Below, piece after piece: positions 1 to 10,428 of a stretch of 64,000 nt of DNA. Origin of the DNA: Mycobacterium mantenii. GTDB taxonomy: Bacteria; Actinomycetota; Actinomycetes; Mycobacteriales; Mycobacteriaceae. The stretch is taken from contig NZ_AP022590.1 in the NCBI RefSeq assembly GCF_010731775.1, forward strand, positions 3,410,001-3,474,000, given 5' to 3'. A program made the position numbers and the translations under genes. Every line of letters begins with the position of its first letter. The first letter of the stretch is position 1. The notes beneath the pieces are model-generated. The model saw only the letters and a program-made list of their open reading frames with translations, was not told where the DNA came from and made no database searches.

Positions 1-1294
1 CGATGCAGAGCCCGTGCGGGCCCATTCCACCTTCGGCCGGCTCTTTGATGTCCAGCTCGACCGGGGCACCCGCAACGGTGGTTCCGATCGGTACGCGAAG
101 TCGGTCGCGGCGACGTTGGCGACGCCACAGGGTGGCCGCGTCGAAGCGGTCCAGGCTGCAAAGCCCGGCCAGCTCCGGCCAACCGGGGTCAGAGCCTCCC
201 GGGCGGTCCGTGCGCGCGTGGTACCCGGCCAGCCGGCGCGCGCAGATCAGCGCGTCGACGGGCGCCATCACGTCGGGACGCCATCCCGGTGCGGGTTGAC
301 CGGCCGTCCGGATGGTCAGCGGTGCGCCATCGCGGCCGGTGCCGACCCCGATGGTGGCCGCGCCGACGATCGGATCGACGGCATCGGAAAGATCGGTGAG
401 CACCAACAGGTTCCGTCCCTGCGCCGCGGCGAGCGCATGCCGTGCCGCTGCCGCGCTCGAATAGATCATCCGTACCCGGCCCGCCTCATCGGTATCGATC
501 GGATGTTGGTTGTGCGGCAGCCATTTCAGCCACTCCCAGTGAACGCGGCGCTGATCATCGACGGCGGCGGTGATCAGCACCTGATCGGGCCCATGCAGCA
601 CGGCGAGTTGGCAGATCACCGCGCGCAGGAGCCCGCGCACTTTGCCCGGATCGCCGTCGATCGCCACGACCGTGCCGGCGGGTAGGCCGATCGCGACCGG
701 GGCGTGGACCGTCGAATGCGTGTGCAGGAAGCGGCGCAGTGCCGCGGCGGTGACCGGGTCGCGGAACCCGTCGGGCGGAAGCTCCGGGGCGACCAGTCTG
801 CGGTTGAGCGGCTGGGACCCCATGCCCACCCGGACGACGCCGAAGTCCGCGTCGGTTGGTCGCCGCTCCCACATCCGTGGGCCGCCGATCAACGTCCAAA
901 GCGTGTCGGGATCGGGATGGCGCCTGGTCGATGAACTGCGCTGTGCCACGGCAACTTCGGATACGCTGGCACTCAGCCCGCTCAGGTATTCGAGATAATG
1001 ATCGCGGTCTGCATCGACCCCACCGCCATGCCGGCGGGCACGACCGGTCAGGCCCGTCACCACGGTCGAAACCAGCATCATCACCGGGAATGCCAGAAAC
1101 ATGGGGTTGCGGGTCACACCCGTCCCGGCGGTGAACGCCGCGGCCATGACGCCCATGCACATCAGGGAGAGCACCACCGGTGCCAGCCGCGCCAGCATGG
1201 CCGGCGAGGCGCGAGGTGGTAGCTCCGGTGGCGCGTCGACAACGATGTCGGCATTCGCAGCCTGCGGTAGCGCCGAGATCAAAGCCTCTGTCAT
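1..1294 (-). CDS. eccC4: EccC4, ESX-4 type VII secretion ATPase (N-terminal part)
   Basis: This is the motor ATPase of the ESX-4 secretion machine in the inner membrane. Only the first 431 codons are inside the window; the gene runs off the left edge, so the FtsK/SpoIIIE ATPase domains are mostly outside. The ATG at 1294 follows a GGGAGGG ribosome site. Residues about 32-80 contain two hydrophobic membrane segments, as expected for EccC. The region after them reads as an EccC stalk and degenerate first domain. The gene is divergent from eccD4. Gene order eccC4/eccD4/mycP4/eccB4 matches Rv3447c-Rv3450c. The identification rests on this order and the N-terminal membrane layout; the catalytic core cannot be checked here. 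Confidence 0.9.
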   Translation of the reverse strand, partial: MTEALISALPQAANADIVVDAPPELPPRASPAMLARLAPVVLSLMCMGVMAAAFTAGTGVTRNPMFLAFPVMMLVSTVVTGLTGRARRHGGGVDADRDHYLEYLSGLSASVSEVAVAQRSSSTRRHPDPDTLWTLIGGPRMWERRPTDADFGVVRVGMGSQPLNRRLVAPELPPDGFRDPVTAAALRRFLHTHSTVHAPVAIGLPAGTVVAIDGDPGKVRGLLRAVICQLAVLHGPDQVLITAAVDDQRRVHWEWLKWLPHNQHPIDTDEAGRVRMIYSSAAAARHALAAAQGRNLLVLTDLSDAVDPIVGAATIGVGTGRDGAPLTIRTAGQPAPGWRPDVMAPVDALICARRLAGYHARTDRPGGSDPGWPELAGLCSLDRFDAATLWRRQRRRDRLRVPIGTTVAGAPVELDIKEPAEGGMGPHGLCI

Positions 1295-1421
1295 CTCATC
1301 CCTCCCCGGTGCGACGACGGTAGGTAGCACCGACATCGACGACAAGTCACCTGTGGACAGCCGGATACCGGGCCTTGGCGACCTGGCTAAGTTCTCCCCT
1401 ATCCGACCGAAGGGTTCGCTG

Positions 1422-2801
1422 TTGCCTGCATCCGATACCGGGCTGCGACGCGTCTCGGTGTACTGGGACACCACCGTCGTCGATGTGACCCTGCCCGCCG
1501 GACTCCCTGTCGCCGTTCTGATTCCGCCACTCGTCGACATCCTCGAGGTCGACCACCCCGACAATGGGCGCTACCGCCTTTCGGTCCCCGGAGCGTCCCG
1601 GCTGGATCCGTCAATGACGCTGGCGCAGCAAGGTGTCGGGGACGGGGCGATGCTGGTGCTGAGCCGGTGCAGCACCCCACTGCCCGCACCCCGCTACTTC
1701 GACGTGGCGGAGGGCGTGGCGGCCACACTCGACGCGGCGACCGAGACGAGCGGAGACGCCTCGCCCGGGCGCGCGGTCCGGCTCACCGGCGCGGCCGCGG
1801 CAATCGTGTTGACCGGCGTCGGAGGGCTGGTCATCGCGCGTAACACGTTAGGCACCAACGCTCTCGGAGATGTCGCCACGACGGTCACCGTGCTGGTGTC
1901 GGCGGCAGCCCTCGCCCTCGGGCTTTCGGCCGTGGCGCACCGCGGCTATCGAGACAGCACCGCCGCGCTGACGTTGAGTGTGATCGCCACCGCGTTCGCA
2001 GGTGTTGCCGGCTTCGTGGCGGTGCCCGGTGTGCCCGGTGCCCCCAATGTCTTGCTGGCCGCGGTGGCGGCGGGGGTCACCTCCGCGGTGGCGATGCGCG
2101 TATCGGGCTGCGGCGTGGTCACTTTGACCGCCGCGTCGTGCTGCGCCGCGCTCATCGCGGTGGCCGGGTTGGTGGGGGTGATCAGTGCGGCGCCACCGCC
2201 CGTTATCGCTTCGGCGGCTTCGCTGGTATCCGTTGGCCTGCTCGGGGTGGCGGCGCGCGCATCGATCGCGCTGGCGGGGTTATCGCCCCGGCCGGGGACA
2301 CCGGACGCGGCCGGAATCGAACCAGGCGGCGCGGAGGTGCACCGCCGGGCCGTCCGCGCCGACAGGTGGTTGTCGGGCCTGCTTGCCGGGTTGGCCGCGT
2401 CGGCCACGGCGGGGGCGGTCGTCACCGTCCTTGCCGGCGCACCGCGCCTGGCGTGCAACGCGTTCGGCGCCCTCACCGGCGCGTTGCTGCTGTTGCGCTC
2501 CCGATCCGCCGACAAGAAGAGAATGCTGGCGTTTGCGGTCAGCGGAATTATCATTGCCGCAACGACTTTCGGGGTTGCCGCCTCGCGGGCACCGGTGCAC
2601 GTCCCCTGGGTCGCGACGGCGACGACCATCTCGGTCGCCGTGGCGATGTACCTCGGCTTCGTCGGCCCGGCACGCCCCGCCTCTCCCGTCTTCCGCCGAG
2701 GCGTCGGATTGCTGGAGTGGCTGGCGCTGGCCGCGATGGTTCCGTTGACCTGCTGGATATGCGGACTGTACGGGACGGTTCGGGGATTGAGCCTCACATG
2801 A
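1422..2801 (+). CDS. eccD4: EccD4, ESX-4 membrane channel component
   Basis: EccD forms the large transmembrane vestibule of type VII secretion systems. The 459-residue product has an N-terminal ubiquitin-like domain of about 90 residues (starting LRRVSVYW) and then a series of about 11 hydrophobic segments, which is the EccD plan. The length is close to that of M. tuberculosis EccD4. I chose a TTG start at 1422 because a GAAGGG sequence lies 8 bases upstream and the ubiquitin-like fold begins soon after; GTG at 1353 is an alternative. The stop codon overlaps the mycP4 start as ATGA at 2798-2801, so translation is probably coupled. The eccC4-eccD4 intergenic region presumably carries divergent promoters. 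Confidence 0.9.
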   Translation: MPASDTGLRRVSVYWDTTVVDVTLPAGLPVAVLIPPLVDILEVDHPDNGRYRLSVPGASRLDPSMTLAQQGVGDGAMLVLSRCSTPLPAPRYFDVAEGVAATLDAATETSGDASPGRAVRLTGAAAAIVLTGVGGLVIARNTLGTNALGDVATTVTVLVSAAALALGLSAVAHRGYRDSTAALTLSVIATAFAGVAGFVAVPGVPGAPNVLLAAVAAGVTSAVAMRVSGCGVVTLTAASCCAALIAVAGLVGVISAAPPPVIASAASLVSVGLLGVAARASIALAGLSPRPGTPDAAGIEPGGAEVHRRAVRADRWLSGLLAGLAASATAGAVVTVLAGAPRLACNAFGALTGALLLLRSRSADKKRMLAFAVSGIIIAATTFGVAASRAPVHVPWVATATTISVAVAMYLGFVGPARPASPVFRRGVGLLEWLALAAMVPLTCWICGLYGTVRGLSLT

Positions 2802-4105
2802 TCTGCTCGCGCACCGGCCGCCTGCTGGCGGTGTCGGCGCTGGCGTTTGCGTTCGGAACGCCGACGGCGCGGGCTGTTTCGCCCCCGGACGTCGATGACA
2901 GCTGGTTGCCCAAGCCCGCCTTGCCAGCGCCCCCGTGGCCGACCGCGCAACGCGAGGTGTGCGCGTCGATGACTGTCGACGCGGGACCGGTCCGCAACCC
3001 GCCGGCGGGCCTGGGCGACCTGTCGGCGGTCTGGCAACTGAGCCGCGGCGCCGGGCAACGGATCGCGGTCATCGACACCGGGATTTCCCGACATCGCCGG
3101 CTGCTCGACGTCGTGCCCGGCGGCGACTACGTATCCACTGGCGACGGCACGCAGGACTGCGATGCGCACGGCACGCTGGTAGCTGGAATCATCGCGGCCA
3201 CAGCCGACTCCAAGTCCGACAGCTTCAGTGGGGTGGCACCGGAGGCCACGTTGATCAGCATTCGGCAGTCCAGCGCGAAGTTCGCCCCGACCGTCGACCG
3301 GTCCCGTGTCGGGGTCGGTGACGTCGACACTCTGGCGAAAGCCGTTCGGACCGCGGCCGATCTGGGTGCGTCGGTGATCAACATTTCGTCGGTTGCGTGC
3401 GCGTCGGCGGCTTCGGCGCCCGACGACCGCGCGTTGGGCGCCGCACTGGCCTACGCCGTCGACGTCAAGAATGCCGTCATCGTGGCCGCGGCCGGCAACA
3501 CCGGCGGTGCGGGAGGTTGTCCACCGCAGCGGGCGGACGCCACCTGGCAGAACCTCACGGTGGTCGCCAGCCCCGCCTGGTACGACGACTACGTGCTGAC
3601 CGTCGGTTCGGTGAATGCTGGTGGGGCGCCGTCGGCGTTCACCCTTGCCGGCCCCTGGGTGGATGTCGCCGCGCCCGGTGAGGGGGTGGCTTCGCTCGCG
3701 CCTGAGCCGGTGTCCGGCACGAGCTATGCGGCCCCGGTGGTCAGCGGATTGGCCGCGCTGATCCGCGCCCGCTTCCCGGCGTTGACGGCCCGCCAGGTGA
3801 TGCAGCGCATCAAGACCACGGCGCGTCATCCGGCCGCCGGATGGGACCCCCTGGTCGGGAACGGCACCATTGACCCGCTTGCTGCGGTCAGCACCGGCAC
3901 GAATCCGCCCGGCAGCAATCCCGACCCGTCGCCGGCGTCGGTGCCGATCCCGGCGGCGCCGCCGGTCCAATCGCGCGATTCGCGCGCCCGGGACACCGCG
4001 CTCCGGGGAGCGGCAGTCTGCCTGACGGCCCTGGCCGTCGTGCTGGCCACAGCGTCGGTGAGGGGTCGCCTACGGCGTGCCCGCGACCGCATCGCGTGCG
4101 ATTGA
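2798..4105 (+). CDS. mycP4: MycP4, ESX-4 mycosin subtilisin-like protease
   Basis: Membrane-anchored serine protease of the ESX-4 system, with its catalytic domain outside the membrane. The 435-residue product starts with a signal peptide ending near ARA (residue 26). The subtilisin triad is visible as Asp93 in AVIDTG, His124 in DAHGT and Ser309 in GTSYAAP. A Pro/Ser-rich linker follows, and one hydrophobic segment near residue 405 is followed by Arg-rich cytoplasmic residues, the usual mycosin tail anchor. The start overlaps the eccD4 stop (ATGA). The 3' end overlaps the convergent eccB4 gene by 36 bases. All key residues are present, so it is likely active. Confidence 0.95.
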   Translation: MICSRTGRLLAVSALAFAFGTPTARAVSPPDVDDSWLPKPALPAPPWPTAQREVCASMTVDAGPVRNPPAGLGDLSAVWQLSRGAGQRIAVIDTGISRHRRLLDVVPGGDYVSTGDGTQDCDAHGTLVAGIIAATADSKSDSFSGVAPEATLISIRQSSAKFAPTVDRSRVGVGDVDTLAKAVRTAADLGASVINISSVACASAASAPDDRALGAALAYAVDVKNAVIVAAAGNTGGAGGCPPQRADATWQNLTVVASPAWYDDYVLTVGSVNAGGAPSAFTLAGPWVDVAAPGEGVASLAPEPVSGTSYAAPVVSGLAALIRARFPALTARQVMQRIKTTARHPAAGWDPLVGNGTIDPLAAVSTGTNPPGSNPDPSPASVPIPAAPPVQSRDSRARDTALRGAAVCLTALAVVLATASVRGRLRRARDRIACD

Positions 4106-5455
4106 GGCGTTCTGTCGGCTCAGTTCCGGCCCGGCCGGCAGGAGCGTGAGCAGCGGCCACGGCGCGGGGCCCGCCTGGGTAAGACCGAGGTCCCGCGCGG
4201 CCGTGTCGTCGTGAACGGCGAACCGGACTCCGGTGTCGGTGATCAGGTAGCCGGTGCCGGCCGTGTCGGCGGCCCGCACGTAGGCGCTGCGGCCGGGCGG
4301 CACGTACACGGCGTCCAGCGCGGGGCCGGGACCGTCGGCCTGCGCCAAAATGACCGGCGCCCGGCCGGCCGGCACCGGCGGGCGGCTCTCGGCCAGAAAT
4401 GCGACATCGGCCTGGCCGGGTCGTGCCTCCTGAAGACTCGCGCACAACGCGCCGGCGGGCGCCGCGAGCGTCGGCGCCCGGTCGGGGAAGAGGGCAACCG
4501 GTAGCTCGGTGACGACGGGAGCGGCCCGGATCGCGTCGGGTGCGACGGTGACGGCGTGGGCCGTTGCCTGCGGGTTGCCGAAGCGTAAGAGGTCGGCGGC
4601 AACCTGGCCGATGCGCTGCATTCCGGCGGCCAGCACCGCGTAATACTCGTCGCGGTCGGCCCGTGTGATGCGAAGCACACTGCCCACCGGAAATCCGGGC
4701 ATTTTCGGTGTCGCGCCGCCCAGGCCGCGGATCCGTGGCGGCGCGATCGGCGGCGCTTCCGGCACGGCATTCAGCAATGTCTGTGAGACGCGCGTTGGTG
4801 CACGACCTTCCAGACGCAGCGCGCGCACCACGGCGGCATCGTCGAGGTCCACTGTCGCGCGGTGGCCGTTGTAGAGCAGGTAGGCCGGCGAACCGGAGGT
4901 GGGAGCCACCAGCATCGCCTGGCCCTCGGGCACCCGGTGCACCGCCGGGGCCTCGGAGCGGCGGCCGATGATGACCGTGGTGGTGCCAGCGCCGGTACTA
5001 GCGCATATCGACCAACCCACATCCTCCGGGGACAGCGGCCTGCCGAGAAATTGTGGCGCGCCCGGAATGCCAAGCAGCGGGCCGCGTTTGGTGGTGGTCA
5101 GGTCGGATTCGGTGACCGGCCGCGGGTTGGCGGCGGTCGCCGCGATGAGCCGGGCGGAGGCCAGGTTGAGCACCGGATGCCAGACGTCGCCCACCCGGAC
5201 GAAGAGGGCGCCGGATTCCCGGCTCACCACGATCTGCTCGCGATCGAGCGCCGCATGGGGTCGAAGCAGGGCCAGGACCGCGCAGCCGGCCACGGTTATG
5301 GCGGTGACCACGCACCCGAGCACCAGCGCCGCCGGATACGGGCGCGGACCCGACCCGGCCACCCCAACACCTTCGCCCAGCAACGCGCCCTCGATGCGCC
5401 GCAGCAAATACCGGTACGCGCTGACGTGCAGCCACGTGGCCGGCTGACGCGGCAC
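4070..5455 (-). CDS. eccB4: EccB4, ESX-4 periplasmic/membrane component
   Basis: EccB is a single-pass protein whose large periplasmic part dimerises above the ESX pore. The 461-residue product begins with the EccB N-terminal pattern (about 40 cytoplasmic residues with HVSAYRYLLRR), then one strong hydrophobic segment at about residues 42-62, then a long extracytoplasmic domain. Length matches EccB4 of M. tuberculosis (Rv3450c). It is convergent with mycP4 and overlaps its end. The ESX-4 substrates EsxT/EsxU would be expected to the left, outside the window. Confidence 0.95.
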   Translation of the reverse strand: MPRQPATWLHVSAYRYLLRRIEGALLGEGVGVAGSGPRPYPAALVLGCVVTAITVAGCAVLALLRPHAALDREQIVVSRESGALFVRVGDVWHPVLNLASARLIAATAANPRPVTESDLTTTKRGPLLGIPGAPQFLGRPLSPEDVGWSICASTGAGTTTVIIGRRSEAPAVHRVPEGQAMLVAPTSGSPAYLLYNGHRATVDLDDAAVVRALRLEGRAPTRVSQTLLNAVPEAPPIAPPRIRGLGGATPKMPGFPVGSVLRITRADRDEYYAVLAAGMQRIGQVAADLLRFGNPQATAHAVTVAPDAIRAAPVVTELPVALFPDRAPTLAAPAGALCASLQEARPGQADVAFLAESRPPVPAGRAPVILAQADGPGPALDAVYVPPGRSAYVRAADTAGTGYLITDTGVRFAVHDDTAARDLGLTQAGPAPWPLLTLLPAGPELSRQNASIARDAVAGTP

Positions 5456-5564
5456 CCGATCTCCTCACCCCGTGAATCCGTCAATGCCCACGGTAGGCCG
5501 CCATTTCGCGGCGCACGAGCGGTTATCCACAGGTCGCGGGAGTTTCAACGCATCACAAATTGGG

Positions 5565-5570
5565 TAACAT
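5565..5570 (+). promoter_or_regulatory. -10 box TAACAT for leaderless cut3
   Basis: TAACAT (TANNNT) lies 6 bases before the GTG at 5577, so the predicted transcription start falls on the start codon. No Shine-Dalgarno sequence is visible. The same hexamer and spacing recur before cut4 at 6525-6530. Confidence 0.6.
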
Positions 5571-5576
5571 TGCCCG

Positions 5577-6494
5577 GTGCAAACTCACCGTGTACGTACC
5601 CGTCGGGCGGGCACCGCGCGGTCAGCAACACGCTTCATCGGCCTGGGCGCTGCCGCCCTGGCTACCGCTGCTGGCCTGCTCGCGACCCCCGCCGCAGCGC
5701 CCAAAGCCTCCGCCGATGACTGCCCGGACGTCGAGGTCATCTTCGCCCGCGGCACCAACGAGCCACCCGGTCTGGGCCGGGTCGGCGACGCCTTCGTGGA
5801 CTCGCTGCGCCAACAGACCGACGGCCTGAACATCCTGCCCTACGGCGTGAACTACGCCGCCAGCAAGCTGCAGCTGCACGGCGGCGACGGCGCCAACGAC
5901 ACGATCGACCGCGTCAAGAAGAGCGTGGAGAAGTGCCCGAACACCAAGATCGTGCTGGGCGGCTACTCGCAGGGTGCGTCGGTGATGGACATCGTGGCCG
6001 GCGTCCCGATCGGCGGCATCAGCTGGGGCAGCAAGCTACCCGCGCAGTACGCCAACAACATCGCGGCCGTCGCCACCTTCGGTGACGTGGCCGACCGCGC
6101 CGGCGGCACCCTGCCCAGCCAAAGCGCGCTGCTGGGCTCCAAGGCCATCGACCTGTGCAACCCCAACGACCCGATCTGCCACGCCGGTCCGGGCAACGAG
6201 TGGAGTGGCCACACCGAGGGCTACGTCCCCGTGTACACCACCCAGGCGGCGGCGTTCGTCGCGCAGAAACTTGCGGCCGCCGGTGTCGGCCAGCAGTCCC
6301 CCGCCTTCGGTCCGCCGCTGGGCCCCGTCCCGCAGCAGCCCGGTTACGGTCAGCAGTCGCCGGTGTACGGGCAGAACCCGCCCGGGTCGGGCCCGTCGAT
6401 CCACGGCGGTACCGTTCCGACGCCCGCGCCGTCGCTGCCCGCACCAACCGCGCCCGGGCCGGCCACGGACTCACCGCAAGCACCTCTCGTCTGA
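5577..6494 (+). CDS. cut3: Exported cutinase-family esterase with Pro/Gln-rich tail
   Basis: Secreted serine esterase of the cutinase family (alpha/beta hydrolase), position-equivalent to Rv3451. The 305-residue product has a Tat/Sec-like signal peptide (Arg-rich start, hydrophobic core, ASA-type cleavage near residue 44). The nucleophile is Ser131 in GGYSQG. The acid and base lie in [10 protein letters not shown] and in the GHTEGY region. Two paired cysteines typical of cutinases are present. After about residue 235 it continues into a roughly 70-residue Pro/Gln/Gly/Ser-rich tail that is absent from cut4. The GTG start is leaderless. Mycobacterial family members hydrolyse lipid esters; the substrate here is unknown. 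Confidence 0.88.
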   Translation: MQTHRVRTRRAGTARSATRFIGLGAAALATAAGLLATPAAAPKASADDCPDVEVIFARGTNEPPGLGRVGDAFVDSLRQQTDGLNILPYGVNYAASKLQLHGGDGANDTIDRVKKSVEKCPNTKIVLGGYSQGASVMDIVAGVPIGGISWGSKLPAQYANNIAAVATFGDVADRAGGTLPSQSALLGSKAIDLCNPNDPICHAGPGNEWSGHTEGYVPVYTTQAAAFVAQKLAAAGVGQQSPAFGPPLGPVPQQPGYGQQSPVYGQNPPGSGPSIHGGTVPTPAPSLPAPTAPGPATDSPQAPLV

Positions 6495-6524
6495 ATCGTT
6501 ACCGTCGGGTTATCAACGGACCCG

Positions 6525-6530
6525 TAACAT
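6525..6530 (+). promoter_or_regulatory. -10 box TAACAT for leaderless cut4
   Basis: TAACAT sits 6 bases before GTG 6537, in a 42-base gap after cut3. This repeats the cut3 promoter geometry exactly, which suggests that cut4 has its own start even though it follows cut3 closely. Confidence 0.6.
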
Positions 6531-6536
6531 CGCTGT

Positions 6537-7172
6537 GTGAGGCTTATCCCGTTAGGGCTGGGCATCGTGATCGGCGCGACGGCCGCGTTATTGGTTGCCC
6601 CCCAATTGGTTCCGCGTGCGTCGGCATCGTGCCCCGGCGTTGAGGTGGTCTTTGCCCGGGGCACCGACGAGCCGCCCGGTGTCGGCAAGGTGGGCGGTGC
6701 CTTCGTCAGCTCGTTGCGCGAGCAGACCCGCAAAAGCGTTGGCGCATACGGGGTGAACTACCCGGCCAGCAAGGACTTCCTGGCCGCTACCAACGGCGCC
6801 AACGACGCCAGCACCCACCTGCAGCAGATGGCGGCCAACTGCCCCGGCACCAAGCTGGTGCTCGGCGGGTACTCCCAGGGCGCCGCCGTCGTCGACATCG
6901 TCACGACCGCACCGCTGCCCGGCCTCGGCTACCGCCAGCCGTTGCCGCCCGCGGCCGCCGACCACGTCGCGGCCGTCGCCCTGTTCGGCAACCCGTCCGG
7001 CCGGGCGGGCCAACTGATGAGCGCCCTGTCCCCGAATTTCGAGGGCAAGACCATCGACCTGTGCAACCCGGGCGACCCGATCTGCTCGGGCGGCATGCAG
7101 TGGAGTTCACACCTGAGCTACGTGCCCGGATTGACCAACCAGGCAGCACGATTCGCCGCGGCCAGGGTTTAG
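6537..7172 (+). CDS. cut4: Exported cutinase-family esterase
   Basis: Second cutinase-like serine hydrolase, equivalent in position to Rv3452. The 211 residues consist of an N-terminal signal peptide (hydrophobic residues 4-24, cleavage near ASA) and a compact cutinase domain. Ser113 is in GGYSQG, the Asp is in the [10 protein letters not shown] segment and the His in SSHLSY. It lacks the Pro/Gln tail of its neighbour. A leaderless GTG start is supported by the TAACAT box. Its last 4 bases overlap the convergent truA stop. The tandem arrangement points to an old gene duplication. Confidence 0.9.
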   Translation: MRLIPLGLGIVIGATAALLVAPQLVPRASASCPGVEVVFARGTDEPPGVGKVGGAFVSSLREQTRKSVGAYGVNYPASKDFLAATNGANDASTHLQQMAANCPGTKLVLGGYSQGAAVVDIVTTAPLPGLGYRQPLPPAAADHVAAVALFGNPSGRAGQLMSALSPNFEGKTIDLCNPGDPICSGGMQWSSHLSYVPGLTNQAARFAAARV

Positions 7173-8035
7173 CGCGAGCGCACGTCCCGGGTGATCCGGT
7201 TGCGCGCCGCCAGCTGGTCGTCGGGCGGGTAATCCACACCGACCAGCGCCAACCCGTGGGCGGGCGCGGCAGCGAAGTCGCTGGACCGCTCTGTGGCGCT
7301 GAGCAATCCGCGGCAGTAGGACACCGGGCGGCGGTGTTCGCCGACGGCCAGCAGCGCGCCGACCAGTGAACGCACCATCGACCAGCAGAACGCGTCGGCG
7401 CTGACGTGCGCGGTGATCAGGTCACCGTCGCGCGTCCAGTCCAGGCGCTGCAGGTCTCGGATGGTGGTGGCGTTCTCGCGGTAACGGCAGAACGCGGCAA
7501 AGTCGTGCAGTCCCAACAGGTCTCGCGATGCCGCGGCCATCGCGTCGACGTCCAGCGGGCGGGGCCAGGCGGTGACGTAGCGGGCCTGCAGCGGCTGCAC
7601 GCCCCAGGGCGCGGTGGAGAGCCGATACACATAGTGGCGGCGCAGCGCCGAGAAACGGGCGTCGAAACCCGCGGGGGCGCGGGTGATGTCGACGACCCGG
7701 ACGTCGGTGGGCAGGAACCGGCCCAGCCGGCGCAGCAGCGGCAGGAATTCGGGTTCACCGGCGTGCGGTGCCCGCGGATAGGCGTTCGGCAGCGCGTCGG
7801 TCGGCACGTCGACGTGCGCCACCTGACCGGTGGCGTGCACTCCCGCATCGGTGCGTCCCGCCGCGCGCAACCGCAACGGCGTGCGGAAGACGGTGGTCAG
7901 CGCCTCGTCGAGAACTCCGGCGACGGTCTGCTGGCCGGCCTGAGTAGCCCAGCCAGCGAAACCCGTTCCGTCATAGGCGATATCAAGCCGCAGACGGATG
8001 TCCTCGCTAATCCTCGCTGGACCCTTCGGCCTCAT
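7169..8035 (-). CDS. truA: tRNA pseudouridine(38-40) synthase TruA
   Basis: Converts uridines 38-40 in the tRNA anticodon arm to pseudouridine. The 288-residue product shows the family motifs [12 protein letters not shown] and [12 protein letters not shown], the latter with the catalytic Asp. It is the last gene of the alpha ribosomal operon. The ATG at 8035 lies inside the rplQ coding region (29-base overlap), and no in-frame start is seen immediately after the rplQ stop, so the overlap is probably real and coupling likely. The 3' end overlaps cut4 by 4 bases. Confidence 0.95.
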   Translation of the reverse strand: MRPKGPARISEDIRLRLDIAYDGTGFAGWATQAGQQTVAGVLDEALTTVFRTPLRLRAAGRTDAGVHATGQVAHVDVPTDALPNAYPRAPHAGEPEFLPLLRRLGRFLPTDVRVVDITRAPAGFDARFSALRRHYVYRLSTAPWGVQPLQARYVTAWPRPLDVDAMAAASRDLLGLHDFAAFCRYRENATTIRDLQRLDWTRDGDLITAHVSADAFCWSMVRSLVGALLAVGEHRRPVSYCRGLLSATERSSDFAAAPAHGLALVGVDYPPDDQLAARNRITRDVRSR

Positions 8036-8576
8036 CGGCCTGCGCTTCGCCGGCCTCGGCCTTGGTCTCCTCGACCTCGCCCGTGGCTTCCTCGGCCGTC
8101 GGGCCGACGGCCTCCTGCGGCTCGACAGCCGCCTGAGGCGCCGCCGCCGCCGCGACGGGAGCGTCAGTCTTCTTGGAGGCCTTCACCCGACGGGCCCGGT
8201 CGGCCTCGGAGGTGACCGTCTTCTCCCGCACCAGCTCGATCACGGCCATGGGCGCGTTGTCGCCCTTGCGCGGCTCGACCTTGATGATGCGGGTGTAGCC
8301 GCCATTGCGGTCGGCGAAGAACGGACCGATCTCCGCGAACAGGGCGTGCACCACGTCCTTGTCGCGGATCTTCTTCATCACCTCTCGACGGTTGTGCAGC
8401 TCACCCTTTTTCGCGTGGGTGATCAGCTTCTCCGCATACGGCCGCAGCGCACGCGCCTTGGGCTCGGTCGTCTTGATCCGGCCGTGCTCGAACAGCGACG
8501 TGGCCAGGTTGGCCAGAAGGGCCTTCTGGTGCGAAGACGACCCGCCGAGGCGAGGGCCCTTGGTGGGCTTGGGCAT
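8007..8576 (-). CDS. rplQ: 50S ribosomal protein L17
   Basis: L17 of the large ribosomal subunit, near the exit tunnel. The first about 120 residues are the conserved core ([12 protein letters not shown] start). They are followed by a roughly 65-residue Ala/Glu-rich acidic extension, which is usual in actinobacteria. Total length is 189 residues. It lies downstream of rpoA after a 117-base spacer holding a strong hairpin, and overlaps truA downstream. Confidence 0.98.
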   Translation of the reverse strand: MPKPTKGPRLGGSSSHQKALLANLATSLFEHGRIKTTEPKARALRPYAEKLITHAKKGELHNRREVMKKIRDKDVVHALFAEIGPFFADRNGGYTRIIKVEPRKGDNAPMAVIELVREKTVTSEADRARRVKASKKTDAPVAAAAAPQAAVEPQEAVGPTAEEATGEVEETKAEAGEAQADEAEGSSED

Positions 8577-8641
8577 TGCGCTATCTCCTAAATGGGGCCG
8601 ACCCCCGTATCAGGTAGGGCCGGGACGGACGTTGTTGCATG

Positions 8642-8688
8642 TGTCCGGTTCCTCAGCGGCCGCGGCACGGCCGCATCGTCGCCGGACA
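8642..8688 (-). other. Nested hairpin in the rpoA-rplQ spacer
   Basis: Two perfect 7-bp stems are nested. The outer stem is TGTCCGG (8642-8648) with CCGGACA (8682-8688). The inner stem is GCGGCCG (8656-8662) with CGGCCGC (8668-8674) around a 5-base loop. No U-tract follows in the transcript direction, so a classical terminator is unlikely. An RNA processing or regulatory structure in the operon mRNA is more plausible. Confidence 0.6.
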
Positions 8689-8693
8689 GTGCT

Positions 8694-9779
<1,086 letters not shown>

Positions 9780-9790
9780 TTAGGGTTTCC

Positions 9791-9804
9791 GGGCCGGCCG
9801 GCCC
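9791..9804. repeat. 14-bp GC palindrome in the rpsD-rpoA spacer
   Basis: A perfect 14-base palindrome (GGGCCGGCCGGCCC) lies in the 76-base rpsD-rpoA spacer. It could form a hairpin in the operon mRNA or simply reflect GC-rich composition. No U-tract follows. Confidence 0.4.
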
Positions 9805-9813
9805 AAAAGTCCG

Positions 9814-10419
9814 TTACTTTGAGTAGAACTCGACGATGAGCTGCTCGGTGAGCGGCACGTCGATCTGCGCCCGTTCGGGCAGCTGGTGCACGAGGATGCG
9901 CTGACGCTCCCCCACCACCTGCAGCCAGCTCGGGATCGGGCGGTCGCCCGCCGTCTCCCGCGCGATCTGGAACGGCACGGTATTCAGCGAGGAGTCCCGT
10001 ACGTCGATGATGTCGTGCTGCGACACCCGGTAGCTGGGGACGTTGACATGCACGCCGTTGACGCTGAAGTGTCCGTGGCTGACCAGCTGACGCGCCATCC
10101 GTCGGGTGCGGGCCAAACCGGCGCGGTACACGACGTTGTCCAGCCGGCTCTCCAGGATGCGCAGCAGCTCCTCACCGGTCTTGCCGGATTGCCGGGAGGC
10201 CTCTGCGTAGTAGCGACGGAACTGCTTTTCCATCACGCCGTAGGTGAAGCGAGCCTTCTGCTTCTCCTGCAGCTGCAGCAGGTATTCGCTTTCCTTGATC
10301 CGCGCGCGGCCGTGCTGGCCGGGCGGATAGGGACGCTTCTCGAACGCCTGGTCGCCACCGACGAGGTCGGTGCGCAGCCGGCGCGATTTGCGGGTGATGG
10401 GTCCGGTGTAACGAGCCAT
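9814..10419 (-). CDS. rpsD: 30S ribosomal protein S4
   Basis: Primary 16S rRNA-binding protein of the small subunit and, in other bacteria, a translational regulator of the alpha operon. The 201-residue product starts MARYTGPITRKSRR and contains the S4 RNA-binding segment (LDNVVYRAGLARTRRMARQLVSHGH region). There are no zinc-binding cysteines, so this is the C-minus type. It is spaced 9 bases from rpsK. Confidence 0.99.
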   Translation of the reverse strand: MARYTGPITRKSRRLRTDLVGGDQAFEKRPYPPGQHGRARIKESEYLLQLQEKQKARFTYGVMEKQFRRYYAEASRQSGKTGEELLRILESRLDNVVYRAGLARTRRMARQLVSHGHFSVNGVHVNVPSYRVSQHDIIDVRDSSLNTVPFQIARETAGDRPIPSWLQVVGERQRILVHQLPERAQIDVPLTEQLIVEFYSK

Positions 10420-10428
10420 GGTTGTCTC

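Noticed and set aside
1946..3970. Minus-strand open frame (674 codons) opposite eccD4-mycP4
   Set aside because: It is antisense to two ESX-4 genes whose motifs are intact; the translation is Arg-rich and featureless.
8642..8688. Hairpin considered as a Rho-independent terminator after rpoA
   Set aside because: No U-tract follows in the transcript direction and the operon continues into rplQ and truA.
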